The notes under the pieces are model-generated. The model had not been told where the DNA came from. It saw only the letters and a program-made list of their open reading frames with translations, and did not search any database. DNA of 64,000 bases from Heligmosomoides polygyrus polygyrus (Eukaryota > Nematoda > Chromadorea > Rhabditida > Heligmosomidae), in assembly GCA_947396885.1 (NCBI GenBank), contig OX377206.1:5532658-5596657 (forward strand), given 5' to 3'. Shown here piece after piece: positions 1-24,248 of this stretch (position 1 is the stretch's first letter; each line of letters opens with the position of its first letter). The position numbers were made by a program, and so were the translations under genes.

Positions 1-1713
1 CGATTTAGATGGTATGAAAGACCGTTTGCAATTTATGTTCCCTAATTAACACACGATGTATTTAGCAGATTCAGATCTGACGTTCTGAGTAGGAATGGTG
101 TCGTTTTAGGATAAGCCTCAATCTACATGCTTCTGATTGTGGCTCGGTGTACCTGTCTTGTTCTTTAATTTAAACAACGTTCACCGATTTGAGCATCGCT
201 ATTGACGTTTCAGGGCCACGACCGTGGATATCAGAACCGAGAATGTAGCAGAGGTGGTCAGCGTTGAGGTAACTGTTCCAGTTGTAAATTACTGTTGTCA
301 CTTTCTTGTTTTGGTTTAGTTTTCGCTCCAATCGCTACGCGGCGTGGTGTCATATAATGAATTTTGCCAGCGTTGATCAGGCCGCGCGACCTGATCGATA
401 TTGGTATTTTTCATTATGACACGACGAGCGGCGAATGGGGTATATACAGGAGAGCCAGAGGAAGACAGATGATGTGAGCTAGTCTACACACGGTGAAGCA
501 AGCCTGGCAGTTCTGTGTGAACTGCTGTTTGAGTACCCCGTGCTTGATGAAAAGGTCCTCAAGTTTCAGAAAAGTTGTCCGTGAAGTTCGGAATAAACTA
601 ATTTTCCGGCCTCAAACAAAAAACGCTATTTTTAAAGAAGCCTTGGGTTCTTCGTTGTGTGAGACATATGGTCAGAACACGCTTTGGTTTCATCCTGGTA
701 AGTCGGAGGGGGAGACAAGCAGCGCTGCCGTTGGAAAAGTGGCTTAATAACAAATGAAATGGTCCCTCCTGGTTAGGAAACTGCAAAAGATCTTGTAAAC
801 GAGTTTATCGTCTTTGTGGAATGGTCCACCATTAGCTTTGTGGCGGATGTGGAAAAGAGTGAATGAGGTTACCAGAAACTCTGTCGCTGGGAAACCTCGG
901 ATGTAATTCGTTTTTAACCTGTTGGAGAACCCCAGGTTCAGCAGCAAATCTTGGGCTGGGGGCTTTTTTCATTAATGAATTAAAAAATTTTGTACGGCTT
1001 TAGAGGAGATCAGGAGGCAAATCAGTTTCTTTTTCTTTTGAACAAAAACTGATTCAGTACCTTTTCCGACAACATTCAACTACATCCCGCCGCTTCTTTT
1101 GGTTTACTCATATAAGCAGTTCACACATTCTTGACAATACATGCAGCAAAAGGAAATCGTGACGACACCAAGAATCAGCGTCATAGAATTCAATGTTAGA
1201 AGAGCAAATTAAAAACGAAGAGAGTGGCCTATCCCTGGTAGGAAACTGCACCGAAAGTTCCCCTTATAGGCCTGCTCAGTGTGTAGCCCCTGATAAATAG
1301 TTCCTACAACTTACTCGTACAAGGGAACTGCTTTAACGTAGATCATCAAGCAGTCAATAAAGGCAGACAGTGAGTGCAGTGCATAGTGCATTGTTCGCTA
1401 GAAGAGATGATTCCGACTACAGATTTGCTGTAAAAGTGTTGAAATCGACGGCAACGAGTCCCATTGTGGGAGTCATAATGCATTCCACTTCCACTTTATA
1501 TCATCAAGATTATTTACATGCTTATGGTGGTCAGCCGGTGACTAACATTTTGTCCTTCTGGGACAAATTCGCTGGCCCCGAAGATACGGAATGCTTGACT
1601 GGCCTGGTAGGGACCCGAACTGTAAATCGTGCCGCACACAACATCCGGTACATCCGCCGACTGCGCATAACGTGCCCAGATGTAATTACGGTTATAGGAA
1701 AGAGCATTTTCAG
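1..1713. other. Repeat-rich stretch upstream of gene X
   Basis: No gene is supported here. The stretch 180-1310 belongs to a dispersed repeat. Other copies lie in block B (51490-52530), at 36837-39000 (split by a reverse-transcriptase element) and, shortened, at 47515-47700. Open frames at 493-747 and 1370-1717 are shared with block B but show no coding-type constraint: in the second, the few differences between copies mostly change amino acids. A 5' exon of gene X may be hidden here, but I could not place one. Confidence 0.5.
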
Positions 1714-4700
1714 GTGAAGAGCTGGAAAAGTGTGAAGAGGACAAGAGATCCCTTTGATCCTCCCGGCGTGCAGTTTTCCAAATATGGCTGGAAGAGGATA
1801 GTGAATGACGGGCCTCACTGCAACGGCGACATGTTTGACGTAAGTCGATATCTATTATCCATCTGTGTGGTTACTTTTTTCCTTCTCGGTCACCTTCCGA
1901 CACGGTGAGCTGAATTGCTAGACAAGAAGGGTGTACACTATACACTGTTTTATTTCATTAGATACTTATTAGGGAAGGGTTTCACCTCCCGTGGGAATTC
2001 AAGTCGAGACCAGGATCATTAGAAAGAGCTCGGAATGCTGGTTAGTCTGTTGTTGTCAAAATTGCAAAATGAAATTCCTGAGCGAGTTATGACCTGCCGA
2101 AATCGGGGGGCCTCAGCACAGGGTGGCTGTGCGACACACCTGGCACGAGGGTGGTGAGTCATCGGGTTTCCGTAAGAATGACCCGCCGGCTGCGGCAGTG
2201 GCGCATAGGTAGTGCTCCTGCTGATCAGGTGCGACGTCGTTGGTTCGGTTACCGTTGCGCCGGTTTTCTGCAAATCATAATTTATCTTCGAAACCTTTTG
2301 TTCCAAGTGTGTCGCCAGGTGTGTGGCACATTTTGCGCCATGTGTGTCATAATGCAAGCCTATGATGAGGCTCCCCGATTGCGGCAGGCCATAGCTCTCT
2401 CAGGAATTTCATTTTGCAATTTTGACAACAACAGTCGTAATCAGCATTCCGAGCTCTTTCTAATGATTCTGGTCTCAACTTGAATTCCCACGGGAGGTGA
2501 AACCCTTCTCTAGTTAGGTGAACAATAATTCGGACTATGTTGTAACTCGCGACTAATCAGCCAAGTGTAATCACCAGTTGGGCGCCAACAATGGGACGAG
2601 TTTTCCTACAGTTCTCCCCTAGTCCAATCTATACACGGTGGTGTTGAATACATCATCAAATTGTCGGCTATTCAGTAGGTGAAGGAGACTTGCCATCACA
2701 CAGCTGGCTTTGTCGGCTGCCTCAGAGCAGTCCCGGACCTGTCACCTGTATCACCTGTCGTCCCGTTGATCATCGACTTGCTCGAGCGGGCGCCAGCAGC
2801 GTCTCCATTCGTCCCTGTCGCGTGCCAGAGTGGTCCAATGGATCCTCCTCGCTCGAGGGACACGAAGAGCGTCATATCGGTCGTTCAGGGCTTTTACGAA
2901 GAAGTCCGACCAACGCGTTGGTGGGCGTCCTGGTGTTCTTTTGACATCCCGCGGAATCCAATCTGTGACGACTCTCGTCCAGCGGGTGTCTGCGAATCGC
3001 ATTACGTGGCCGGCCCACCTAATTTTCGACGACTTGGCCCATGCGACAGCGTCTCTGTTCTTCGAACGTCGGCGAAGCTCGGAACTCCGGAGGCCTTCTC
3101 TCACTTGCGTGAGTCGTGTCACTCCGAGCATCGTCCTCTCGATTCCACGCTGCGCGACGCTGATCGCGTGTTCATCCTGCTTTCGCATAGCCCAGGTCTC
3201 TGAGGCGTATGTTAGGGCAGGAAGAACAGTGGAGTCGAATAGGTGGGCACGGAGTCGGACGTTCTTCGTCTTCTTCGCGACTTCTTCGACGCTCTTGAAA
3301 GCTCCCCAAGCCGCTCGTTTCCTCCTGCTCAGTTCTGGTGCTAGGTCGTTGGCCATGTTGACTTCGCGACCCAGATACACATAGCTGGAGCATTCGGAGA
3401 TGTTCGTTCCGTTGAGCGAGAATGGGGCATCAGAAACCCATCCGTTCTTCATGAACATCGTCTTCGTAAGATTCAGCTGCAATCCAACGCTTCCACATAC
3501 ACGATCGAATCGACCAGCATTCGCTCCGCCTGGCTGATGCTCGGTGTTATGAGCACGACGTCGTCAGCGAAGCGAAGATGGTGCAGTTGCCGGCCGGCCG
3601 TCGACATTCACTCCCATGTCTTCCCATTCTAGTTCGCGCATGACGTGTTCGAGGGTGGCGCTGAAGAGCTTCGGGGATATGGTATCCCCTTGTCGAACCC
3701 CTCTCTTCACGTCAATGACGACGTCGTTGTAGAACGGTGAGATTTTGATCGTGAATCCACTGTACAGCTCTCGAAGGACTCTGATGTATTGAGTAGGAAC
3801 GCCCTGGGTGAGCAGGGCTTCCATGACCGCTTCAGTCTCGACGGAGTCGAATGCGTTCTTCAGGTCAATGAACGTAAGGCACAGCGGCAGCTTGTACTCT
3901 CGCGACACTTCGATGAGCTTCGTAATGGTGTGTATGTTGTCGATCGTGCTGAATCCTCTCCGAAATCCTGCTTGTTCGCATGGCTGTCCTTCGTCCAGCG
4001 TTCTACTAATCCTATTCAGGATGACTCGAGTGAACAGCTTGTAGACTACGGACAACAGGCAGATCGGGCGATAGTTGCCAATGTCGTGCACGTCTCCCTT
4101 CTTGTACAGCAAGACGGTCCTGCTGGTCTTCCACTGAGATGGAACCTTACACTCCGACAGGTAACGTGTGAAGAGCTGCGCCAGGGTGTTGATGAGCGCT
4201 GGCGGGAGGTCCCGGACCTACCTATCCTAATCCGAGGGGGCATGCAGTGACTTGCGTCTCCAATCCCTTGTTTAAGCTTCCACGAGAGCTTCAGTTGGTT
4301 ATATGTCGCTTAGGTGAGCAGCATTGGCAGTCAGATCGCATGGAATGGGCATGCCATTCAGAGAGCATGTACAGTTGGTACCCTGGTTGGCTGGCATGTG
4401 TTCGGTCAACGCTCTGTTTGGATACAATTGGCTGGCGCGCACATACCTACCAATGCTGCTCACCTACGCGACATGTACCTTCAGTTGTTATCTCATGATA
4501 CGAGAGCTTTCCTTTCACTCCAGGGGATCTGGTTATGTGGCATGAGATGACGTCCGCGAATGACACTTTACGGTTGCCCCTCCCGTCTAGAATAGATCCT
4601 ACAGGGCTTACTCAATCGTCATCAACTATGTGATCCTTGATTGTTTCACTGTTTGTCGCTGTGCTCACAGAATTATCACTCAAAATACCCAGCATGTAAA

Positions 4701-7700
4701 GGATGTTGTCACATGGTTCTTGTTCTACAAGGTCAAACCGAGATGCATACCGCGAATTCAGTTCGAGCAGTATTCTTATAGTTAGCTCCGTAAATCAGAC
4801 GATATATAAGACAGACTAGGAGAGCTCGTATAGCCCCGCAACGACTGCTTGAGCATTGTGGGATAACTCGTCGAATTTGTGGCGGACAACTCGTCGCCAC
4901 CCTTGGCTATTAAGTCGCGAGGGTACAATCCTAATCGGGGGGGGGGGGGAGGCAATGAATTGTTAATGGTAGCTATGCATCGATACATATAGCATACAAT
5001 ATAACATATGAATGCCTTACCTTACCTTACCTGATCCCCTCCCTTGGGAATGCGTTACGCTGAAATATTAAAAAGATTTCATTATGGAACTATGGACAAG
5101 CTATGAAGAGGCTGCAGCGTCTTTGCTCGAAATACCCATTTGAATTCCCGCGATGCCGTACCGATATAGGTGCGCGTCGACTCGCTCACCATTGCTTTAA
5201 TAAATCTTCACGGTTTTATAGTATTGTAGTTGTTCCAGGTTTCTGTTCAATTTACTGTTTTCATTACTCCTTCCCTCCCCCCCCCCCCACAACTAGGAAA
5301 GCAATTCAGAAAACCGATTTTGGTATTGGAAGGACAGCAATTTATAAGGTATATATGTCCTATATACTTATGTGTTGTGCTGCATTTCTTTGAATATTGA
5401 AATCGACTGCCCTCCCCCCCCCCCCCCCCCGATTGGAATTGCACCGTCGCGAGTTATTCAGCATAAATCTCACTGACTTCGTTTTTTCCTCAACTTATGT
5501 CTTTTGCTCCTCCACTAACAAAGCTATCATATAGGCTGGTACGTGGATGCCGTCGTGGCTCCGTCCCCCACCAAAGCGTCCTACGCTACGCGAGGAGCTG
5601 TTTCTTGGTTCTGAGGCACGTCTTCTTTCACTAGTAGTTGTACTTTCAGTTTAACACAAGAAATACGTCAATGTGTCGAATTAGACGTTGAAGATAGTGC
5701 GTTGTCTGCAACGACACTCATTTTAGTGTTTATTACCCAAGTTTGAGCTTCCCGGCATTTTCAAAGGCGAACTTGAAGGCGAATTTGGCCCTGTACAATA
5801 CGATCTACAGTGTCCAGCCGATGAACATTCCACGCTAGTCTGGTACCAGTTCACCAACCCCGGAGGAATGTATGACTTGGTTTGCCAGGGCAGGAGATCC
5901 GAGCTAACAACCTGGAATCGGGTGCACACGGCAGCCAGCACCTCCACTGACCGCGCTACTATGCTCTCCTTAAGCAAAAGACGTAAAGGAAGTACATGAA
6001 GCTACCCTCGGCTTGGAAAGCAGCTTAAAACCCTCAAAATGCAAAATTCTCTTCAATTGCGATGTTTATCCTGTTTTCCACTTCGCTCGTGATTACTAGG
6101 ATGCTTATTTATGGGAAGATTTCGGGCTGTTTGGCAATCTGAATCCACTTTCTTAGAAGTACTCCGTAGAAGAGCTTCTGTCTATAACATGAACAAATTT
6201 TCTGTGCCGTGAGACCTTACGAAAAGGAAATTGAATATCTGTGGCTGGGGGGGGGGGGGGGGGGGGAGGTTGCAGGCTTCTGGCTTCCGCTCATTCTCAA
6301 CGTTTTCGATTAAGGGATACTTAAGGCGAAGAAGGTTCCTATTTCTGGAATACACTAGAATTGTGATCAACATCATACCTATCCTATTGTCAGTGGTTCA
6401 GTTTAGCTAATGCTAATTCCTCGAAGGAGATTAACGGCAGAAAAATTAGAGTTATGCACAGAGCGCACGGTCTTCGACGTCTGACTTGGCATACTGTATT
6501 GCTCAAAATTCGGAACCCATTTTCAGAATTTCTCAGGAAATACTGAAAAAGGAATAATCTGTTCCATGTGGATGAAAGTTTTAGCACGTTTGACCGGGAC
6601 CTGAGCCATATATCGATTACTATATCGATTATTTCATCGACAGCCAGCGCCTTCACTGACTGCCTCCGCACGCCTAGGTGTAGTTATGGCATTTTGAAAA
6701 AAGCCTTTTTAGTTTGAAGACAATTGGAAGTTGGAAGCACCGCGTGAAGAAGTTAACCGTCCAGAGACCCCACCATCCGATGCTAAGGTAAGTCTACTCA
6801 TCTATGCGGCTGATTTTTTCCATTCTTCTCGATATTCTTTTTGCCCAGCGTTTTTTTTTTCGATTTGGATATTTTTGCTGAGAAACGCTTGGCTAGAGAG
6901 GTCTTGTGGTACTCTCTTCAATTTCGTGGAGGAATAATAAGAACAGGAAGCACTACTCAATTCGCATGGGCCCACTGACTTTTTTGCAGTTTTCAACTGA
7001 GATGTAGGCACTTCTGCTGTAGAAAGCTATTGCGCTGGTCAAGTCGAGTGCCTGTTCATCGACCCCGAAGGGGCGGAATTGCTTTGTTGGCCTGATCGGC
7101 ACTCGAACATCAACTCGTGGTACATATGAGAGTCGTCGTCCCTCCCTCCCCTCCCCCTTCTCCTAGCAACTATGGGCCCGCTCATACTTCACGATGTGAG
7201 CGAGTGGTCGGCTAGGAGAATCATTTTGTACGTATCGATTTTTGCTGGTTATCGCACGACAAAAATCAATACGAAATATGGTTTGCCTAGCCGCCTAATC
7301 GCTCTCGTCGCCCCCGTCGCGAAGTATGAACAGGTACTTATGCTTCATGCATCTGTTATTAGTTACGATACTAAGAAGAGCTCCTTTCAGCTTGAAGACT
7401 GGTAGAATGTCAAAGTGTTACCATGTACTATTTCTTTCGATTGTCCTATATTGTAGTTTATTTTGTATTTCAGCCTTGTGAGGACAAGTTAGAACTTGAA
7501 GTCGTCCTGGACGAACTGAATGACCAGCCTTATTCCAAGGAATTGATTATTGACGTAAGCCGTTTGTTCTTAAAATTTAATTTGGCTGCTTCGTCCGTTA
7601 CCTTGCTTCAAGGATATGCATATTCTTCCTGGTTAGCGATAGCTTTCCTTCTGAAAATGTGAGCAGATATGCCAGACATGAAGGATATGCGGGAGTGTTC

Positions 7701-9287
7701 AATCGTATTATGTGAGGAGGCGGACAATGAGTCGCATTATTCCGTTTGGGACCCACTGACATCACGCGTTTGTTTCAACTTAAATTGGTGTCATTATACG
7801 CAGTATTAGCTGGTTGGGATCTTCACGTCAAAGTCGATCTGGATTTGCTTTGTGCGTTGCAAGCATAGACATCTTGATGATTGTTCCTTTTTGACTATTT
7901 ATCACTGGTCAGTCGGGGAAACAATCGCCTGGGGCTTCGCCCAGCAATTCATTAAACAGCTACCCTTCACTTGCTAGGTGAGTGCCCACCGGCCTATATT
8001 ACAGAGTTTACACAATTTTCACCTCAAATGGTGAACTTCGAAGAAGAATCGGTGGATTTCATCTACAACGACCAGCAGATCGATATTGCATATCTGTTGT
8101 GGGGATAACTCTCCGTACTCATGCGGTTGCTGTGAAACGATTCTGGCGAATGCACCTTCGAATGGCGTAAACCTGTTAGCCGTGGTGCGCGGAGACCGTG
8201 ATAGAAAGCTGTCTGCGCCCCCTAGCTTAGAGATCGCGCGTAGGCATCCATGTTGACATTCGATCGATCTCTTGGGCACCTTCGATGGCCCTCCCTCCAG
8301 GCGAATCGTGGTGCAGTGGATAGTGGGGCATCGCTTGATGCGGAATAGGTGGAGGTTCGGTTCCCCAATGTTGTGGCATACTTGTATTTCAGCTGACTAC
8401 TTGGGCTTGAAGACCTTCGACGTGCATGCAGCTTTGAGGCAAAATTTTTGCGCATTTTTGCAGCCGTATGCGTTTCGCCGCTGAAAGAGCGCTGAACCTT
8501 TTTGCGGACTCCCCCTGAACGACGAAAACAGTTTTCACACGAGTAGCTTCGATGGCACCCACCCCGGAGTCCCTTCCCCAGCGTGGTTCTGCGCGGAAAG
8601 AGTGCAGAACCTAGATCCGCACTCCCTGGGCGACGAGAGTTTCGCGTGGTTAATGCTAGGAATGAAGAATTTCGCGCTCCATCGCCAACGCGCGCCTAAA
8701 TGATACGGTAGCCATTCGGCGGTGTATTCGTGAGGATCGTGCTAGTTGCGGTTCCCACTTCAACTCGGGTCCAAAGTCGACAAACGTGATTGATGATGGT
8801 TCTGGTTTCCCGCCCAAGCCAATCAAGCCTTCAGTCCCACCGAGGTGAGTGATTGTGTACCAGACGTCTCCGAAGGATAAAACACTAACGTAGCCTCATA
8901 GACCGACCAACGAAAGTCTTCATATAAGTCAAATTTGCATTGGAATTGCCTCCACAACATCCCGCAGAAGTAGAATGCGTTGCGAATATCACAAATGGAT
9001 TAGCTAACGACGTCCTTGATCATCTGAATATCTTTCTGCTTCACAATATTTGTATTTTCAAAAGCTCCAAATAATTAAACCTCAATTTTTTTCAGTTCGT
9101 CAACAAAGAGCCGATTATGGAGAAAATCCTCGGCTTCAAAATGCTGTTCGGAAAGGTGCCAGTGTTCAAGAATGTGGGTTTCTCCGAGGAGCGTAGAAGT
9201 TTTGTAGTGCGCTCTTCGTCGTCTGCATGTCCCCAATCATCGGCGCCGAAGGGAGTGATGAGAACGTTTTCCACGAAGTTGGGCTGA
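1714..9287 (+). CDS. Gene X, block A copy: unidentified protein, four candidate exons (5' end missing)
   Basis: Candidate exons are 1714-1839, 6713-6787, 7474-7554 and 9096-9287. Every one starts after a good acceptor (ttttcag, cctttttag, tatttcag, tttttcag). The first three end at gtaagt/gtaagc donors and the last ends at a TGA. All junctions are phase 0, and together they give 157 codons plus stop. The first exon is basic and aromatic (ends GDMFD), the second is acidic and Pro-rich, the third reads VVLDELNDQP, and the fourth contains IMEKILGFKML. I do not recognise the family. No signal peptide or membrane segment is seen. All four exons and their splice sites recur in block B, with a mix of silent and conservative changes, which argues for a real gene. 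No start codon has been placed: an upstream exon is expected, possibly off the left edge. The intron of about 4.9 kb carries the RTE insertion. The fourth exon could instead be spliced internally after GGAAAG. Confidence 0.5.
1972..2512. mobile_element. Fold-back (long-TIR) element in gene X intron 1
   Basis: The left arm (about 1972-2130) and right arm (about 2365-2512) are near-perfect reverse complements. They begin and end with GAAGGGTTTCACC and its complement, and both arms contain a stretch next to CAAAATTGCAAAATGAAATT. The roughly 230 bp between them has no coding support. No enzyme is encoded, so this is a non-autonomous element. The same element sits at the orthologous place in block B, so it predates the duplication. 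Confidence 0.75.
2741..4209 (-). mobile_element. 5'-truncated RTE-like LINE insertion with 10-bp target-site duplication
   Basis: The minus strand encodes an RTE-type reverse transcriptase. Reading starts at 4209 within the fingers, passes YKKGDVHDIGNYRP and AFRRGFS-like motifs, FIDLKNAFD, GVRQGDTISP and a FADDVVLI catalytic box, then an RTE C-terminal region containing IRWAGHVMRF and GRPPTRWSDF. The endonuclease domain is missing, so this is a 5' truncation. The frame is broken twice: a 4-base CCGG-type duplication near 3590 and a slip near 3510. The element is bracketed by the direct repeat tcccggacct at 2731-2740 and 4210-4219. Block B has the matching empty site (tctgggacct, once). The 3' end, at 2741, carries a short repeated aggtga-type tail. 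Inactive copy. Confidence 0.93.
2751..4209 (-). pseudogene. RTE reverse transcriptase, two frameshifts
   Basis: This is the coding remnant of the LINE at 2741-4209. The N-terminal part is open from 4209 to 3564 and the C-terminal part from 3482 to 2751; the catalytic FADD box lies between them in a third frame. Palm motifs are otherwise intact. The enzyme would copy its own RNA by target-primed reverse transcription, but without the apurinic-type endonuclease and with broken frames it cannot. Open frames on the plus strand here (for example 2679-3203) are antisense shadows. Confidence 0.85.
4222..4594. mobile_element. G-rich-TIR element
   Basis: It starts with ctatcctaatccgaggggg and ends with the reverse complement type, cccctcccgtctagaatag. 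Inside is a second partial inversion (around 4296-4327 against 4448-4481, sharing ctgctcacct). No coding capacity is seen. Its left end abuts the RTE target site. The block B copy is 53971-54363. Confidence 0.6.
4926..5441. mobile_element. G-rich-TIR element with expanded poly-G/poly-C ends
   Basis: It begins caatcctaatcgg followed by a run of G, and ends with a long run of C followed by gattggaattg, the approximate inverse. A third C run lies near 5276-5288. No gene is seen. The block B copy (54711-55195) has the same ends with shorter runs, so the homopolymers vary in length between copies. Confidence 0.55.
5442..6712. other. Gene X intron: no gene seen; SINE-like piece and a long G run
   Basis: About 5750-5980 looks like part of a tRNA-headed repeat, read on the minus strand; a related piece is at 12540-12680. 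A G homopolymer of about 20 lies near 6248-6267. No exon could be supported. The block B counterpart is 55196-56484. Confidence 0.4.
8310..8800 (+). repeat. tRNA-headed dispersed repeat (SINE-like)
   Basis: The head at about 8310-8372 resembles a tRNA: an A-box-like stretch gtggtgcagtggatag and a B-box-like ggttcggttcc. The body runs to about 8800. The same family lies inverted at 29790-30375 and in block B at 58070-58500. Polymerase III transcription is inferred from the boxes only. Confidence 0.5.
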
Positions 9288-10491
9288 TCTGTGTAATACT
9301 AAGCTGTGAAATTAATTGTTAACTTAGTTTTAGAGGTTTCTGTCATCCGTTCTGTGCATTTGTCCCATTGATCTTCATGGTATTCATTTTCTTCCCGCTT
9401 CTCGTTCTGATTAGAACTTCCTTGCGTCGTGTAGCCCCGTTTACTTCGGCAGGTGATGAACTCGCTTGTATTGAGGTGCCTTCAGCACCTGTGGTGTTCT
9501 GACGTTTAGGTCCATCAGTCCTTCACCTACTGTTAGTTAGCCTAACGTCTTCTATTGTGAATAAGTGGTGATTTTGCCTAGCGATGAAGGAGAGGTTTAG
9601 TATTCGGCGGTTGAAGATTGTCCCCGAACCTGTGAATTTACCCTTTTAAAATCGTATTTTACAGCACTTTGTCTCTCGATTTGCCAACCATTCTATGCCT
9701 ACCGATATGTTTAAATATTTCCGTTTTTTTGCTTGCTGTTATGGGTGCCTGTGAATGAAATGTTATTCTGAAGTGTCGGATGTATCGGAGCTGTTCGATG
9801 TCATGATTATATCTGGAATTAAATGACAAACAGTTTCATGAAGAAGTCGTTCAGTAAAACTGACAACTGAGCCGGAAGCATTCATTTATTCATTGAATCG
9901 GAGTTAAGAATGCAACCCAACATCCTACTGCTTTTTTTTGCACGAGAAGATGACGCAGCGCGACTCCGTAATATAAGATTGATTTCTTGTCACACAATCA
10001 ATATCACATCGCGCGTTCGAAATCCGGCGCGCAACCTTCACGTGGTTTATCAGTACTTCTCTTTTGCAAAGTGGATGCTGAATTTCAGTCCAGCGAGGGT
10101 AGATCATATATCTGGAGTCTATCCCAATGGTAGATCTGAACGGTGGGAGTAATTCAATAATTCTTAGCTCCTTCGTTTAGTAACTCAATAGAGACAGCGG
10201 TTTTCAACCCTGTCAACCTATCCATCCCTGTGACCAAAATCCAGTTATATTGTGAGTGATTATAGTCCTTACATTTATAGGCATGCAAAACGGGACCAAC
10301 GGGAACACCCCGCCTTTTTCGTATGAATCCGCCGCGCTAGCTCCTAGGATCGTCAGCGACATGGAGGAGGCGAACAGCTATCTGCGACAGGCTGCTGTAC
10401 CCTTTAATTACTGAAGCCTTGTCCTTTTATTTGAATCCTGGAACTTGTTCTTTGCAGAGCCCAAGTCGAGACGCTTGAATTTTCGTGTTTC

Positions 10492-10632
10492 TAAAGCCTA
10501 TGTCATACCACGCTCACCCTGAGCGAAGCCTAATGATAAGCTCCCATATCGATCGCGCGAAGCGATGAGTCGATATGGGAGCCTGTCATTAGGCTTCGCT
10601 CGGGGTGAGCGATGGTATGACGGAGGCCTAAG
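10492..10632. mobile_element. Hairpin MITE
   Basis: A fold-back of about 140 bp. The outer arms contain gtcataccacgctcaccc and its inverse, and an inner inverted pair is centred on cgatcgcgcgaagcgatg. No coding capacity. Confidence 0.7.
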
Positions 10633-10834
10633 GTAAACCATTGTCACCGTTCAGATTTACCGTTCCGATACTTTCCCAGTGAAACAACTATTGCCATCTC
10701 ACAGCGATATCAAATAGTTAGGTGAAGGCAACAAAGTTCTTTTAGGGAACCTGACGTGATGACCGCCAGTATGCCGTCCATCGGCGAGGATTGTCGTCGC
10801 GGCATTCGTCGTCGAGCTAGTGAACCGCTGTAAG

Positions 10835-10895
10835 ATTTATTTATTTATTTATTTACTCATTTATTTATTTATTTATTTACTTATTATTCATAGCG
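10835..10895. repeat. TTTA microsatellite
   Basis: Tetranucleotide tract interrupted once by CTCA. Homologous tracts are at 60601-60658 and 63662-63713. Confidence 0.95.
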
Positions 10896-10995
10896 TGGGT
10901 ACATGGCAACACAAGGATAATGGAAGGTACAACGGAAGGACTGGCAATGAATGCAGCTACAACTGCAATTTAGTTAGCAGAAATTTCTTGGAACC

Positions 10996-11102
10996 AATCC
11001 TAATCGGAGGGGTGTATGGTCCAGCGTCAGCTGCGGTCATTGACATTGACACAATGACATTCGAACTGACACTTAACGGTGCCCCCTCTCGACTAGGATA
11101 GA
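10996..11102. mobile_element. G-rich-TIR element, short member
   Basis: It opens with atcctaatcggagggg and closes with ccccctctcgactaggata, inverted ends of the same family as 4222-4594. Related members are at 60766-60898 and 63820-63957. Confidence 0.55.
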
Positions 11103-11366
11103 TCCATTCCTTGAATTTACTCAAGGGTACTCATCATAGGATAATTTCGTCTTCCGTAACGTGTAACTTAAGCTCCTACAAGCCTCTGTATATCCAAAAT
11201 GTAGACCTATTTCATGTTTTTATCATAATATGGCCTTTGAGCTTGAGCGTAGGTCTAGAAGTAGGTGTCACCATGTACATTTATCTTCCACACCTGGCTT
11301 TTGCTCTAGCGCAGACACCTACTTTTAAATCGGTTATGAAGATCGTGCAACGTTTTCATTTTGCAG

Positions 11367-23577
<12,211 letters not shown>

Positions 23578-24085
23578 TGGTGTTAGAAGTGGTTCTTCGG
23601 TCACGACCGTTCCGCTGTCACATATTTTCTTCCGAATCGGTCATGTGAGCTCTCCAATGGTGTTGCAGAGCAGGGTGCATGTTCTTGTTCTCTCTTTTCG
23701 AATTGCTGACTTGTGAGGCCTCACCAGGATGTCAAACAGCTATGGCTTCCTTTGTGTTGTTCTGGTTTAGATATTCTACGTTTCTACCTTTGTAGTTGCA
23801 TGAGTATCATTGTTGTAGAAGTAAATGTTTATGAAGGCATGATCTCATACTATCCTGCCTATTAATGACTACTAGACGGCTTGAACCATGGAAGCGGATG
23901 CAACCTGCTGATTGTCTACGCTCGTGCAGTGATTCGAGGTGTCTGCTAGTTTTCCGCCTCAACACCACAAATGTAGCAACAGCCGAGTGATCACTGCATT
24001 CCATATCAAATGTGATAGTTTTGTATACTGAATTGGCATGAGGAGTGTAAGAATATCGTGATGAATGGACTGACTTCACAACGAG

Positions 24086-24248
24086 TAAGGCATGTTATAC
24101 CTTGCAGGGTGTTATACTCCCGTCGGCGACGGCTCGTCGCAGTGCGAAGGGGAGCGGCGGGAGCGGAACAGAGTGCGCGCGAGCGCTCTAGCCCGTTATG
24201 CCAGGGCTCCCGCTCGCGCTGTCGTCGCCGAAGTATAAAATGTCTTAA
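24086..24248. mobile_element. MITE, GC-rich, tataaaatgtctta ends
   Basis: The left end has taaggcatgttatac, partly re-duplicated as gggtgttatactcc. The right end is gtcgtcgccgaagtataaaa. The arms share the gtcggcgacg block. It lies just downstream of the helicase gene. Confidence 0.55.

Larger units (their letters stand above)
9288..11366. other. Stretch between gene X and the GLH exon: repeats and the possible GLH promoter region
   Basis: No exon was placed. The stretch holds a hairpin MITE (10492-10632), tRNA-like sequence near 10284-10360, a TTTA microsatellite (10835-10895), a G-rich-TIR element (10996-11102) and AT-rich sequence ending in the acceptor at 11366. Related copies lie at 60110-60950 and 62750-64000. 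If the GLH start exon is close by, it should end in phase 2 somewhere here. Confidence 0.4.

Noticed and set aside
493..747. Open frame of 84 codons, identical in both blocks
   Set aside because: It lies in a dispersed repeat; the third copy near 38790-38960 breaks the frame.
1370..1717. Open frame of 115 codons, present in both blocks
   Set aside because: The few differences between blocks mostly replace amino acids, no splice logic links it to neighbours, and part of it overlaps dispersed repeat sequence.
2679..3203. Plus-strand 174-codon frame
   Set aside because: Antisense of the RTE reverse transcriptase; its start lies across the insertion junction.
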